From NCBI GenBank assembly GCA_049641805.1, contig JBARNX010000041.1, positions 1 through 5,991 of the forward strand: a stretch of 5,991 bases of DNA, read 5' to 3'. Below are positions 5,907 to 5,991 of this stretch, piece after piece. The DNA comes from UBA5738 sp049641805 (GTDB taxonomy: Bacteria > Patescibacteriota > Minisyncoccia > Minisyncoccales > UBA5738). The notes under the pieces were generated by a model. The model did not search any database, was not told the origin of the DNA, and worked only from the letters and a program-made list of their open reading frames with translations. The position numbers and the translations under genes are program-made. The stretch's first letter is position 1, and every line of letters starts with the position of its first letter.

Positions 5907-5954
5907 TTGCGTCGGGGTATTAACCCCGCCGCAACCAGAGGATGTTTCCTCTGG
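5907..5954. repeat. Two adjacent tight hairpins upstream of gyrA
   Basis: The first is TTGCG-t-CGGGGT (5907-5918) pairing with ACCCCG-c-CGCAA (5923-5934) around an ATTA loop, 11 pairs with one mismatch. Immediately next to it CCAGAGGA (5935-5942) pairs perfectly with TCCTCTGG (5947-5954) around TGTT. Neither is followed by a clean T run on the minus strand, so they look more like palindromic spacer repeats than terminators. They lie 84 to 131 bases before the gyrA start and could be part of its leader RNA if transcription begins further out. No convincing promoter for gyrA was found in this 168-base leader. Confidence 0.6.
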
Positions 5955-5991
5955 ACTCCTCATTCTTTTTGTTCCCCGCAGCAAGCTGACG

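Noticed and set aside
5742..5984. Minus-strand open frame of 80 codons overlapping the gyrA start
   Set aside because: It runs through the hairpin cluster and the AT-rich leader and overlaps gyrA out of frame; no recognisable domain and no plausible initiation site.
1..5991. CRISPR array
   Set aside because: No evenly spaced direct repeats with unique spacers are present; the repeats seen are inverted and AT-rich.

Overview
The window is about 6 kb and carries five genes, all on the minus strand, so it is best read from right to left. The likely source is a member of the Candidate Phyla Radiation (Patescibacteria), probably Parcubacteria-like. This rests on three small two-helix proteins resembling the T4SS_pilin family common in that group, compact genes separated by AT-rich low-complexity spacers, no visible Shine-Dalgarno sequences, and an intein in a housekeeping gene. 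The lineage is an inference; there is no rRNA or other marker here. Stops used are TAA and TAG, and no in-frame TGA had to be read through.

Region by region: 5824-5991 is the gyrA leader, with tight hairpins at its outer end and an AT-rich repeat next to the start codon. 2116-5823 is gyrA, one uninterrupted frame of 1235 codons in which a 391-residue intein (4288-5460) splits the gyrase A subunit just before its catalytic tyrosine; splicing would give an 844-residue GyrA. 1957-2115 is an AT-rich spacer that is mostly one long imperfect inverted repeat and shares a 17-bp exact match, inverted, with the gyrA leader. 1423-1956 encodes a small class I SAM-dependent methyltransferase. Twenty bases later come three tandem paralogous secreted or membrane pilin-like proteins (1037-1402, 650-1021, 169-537). 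The last has its own candidate promoter (579-607) and a strong terminator (124-147). 1-120 holds no recognisable gene but has several short hairpins.

The most interesting element is the intein. It has complete class 1 splicing motifs (Cys1, TxxH, terminal His-Asn, then Ser) but carries an HNH homing endonuclease rather than the more usual LAGLIDADG type. The HNH core is followed by four regular 21-22 residue repeats built around a W-x-x-P-E-x-R motif, and then by about 70 residues that I cannot assign. It sits at GNFG/SIDG, 11 residues before the catalytic Tyr, which differs from the RY/TE site of the well-known mycobacterial GyrA intein.

Functionally, gyrA is a housekeeping gene for DNA supercoiling. 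The methyltransferase and pilin-like genes may form a separate transcriptional unit for the cell surface or a type IV secretion or pilus-like apparatus. No ATPase or core channel gene of such a system lies inside the window.
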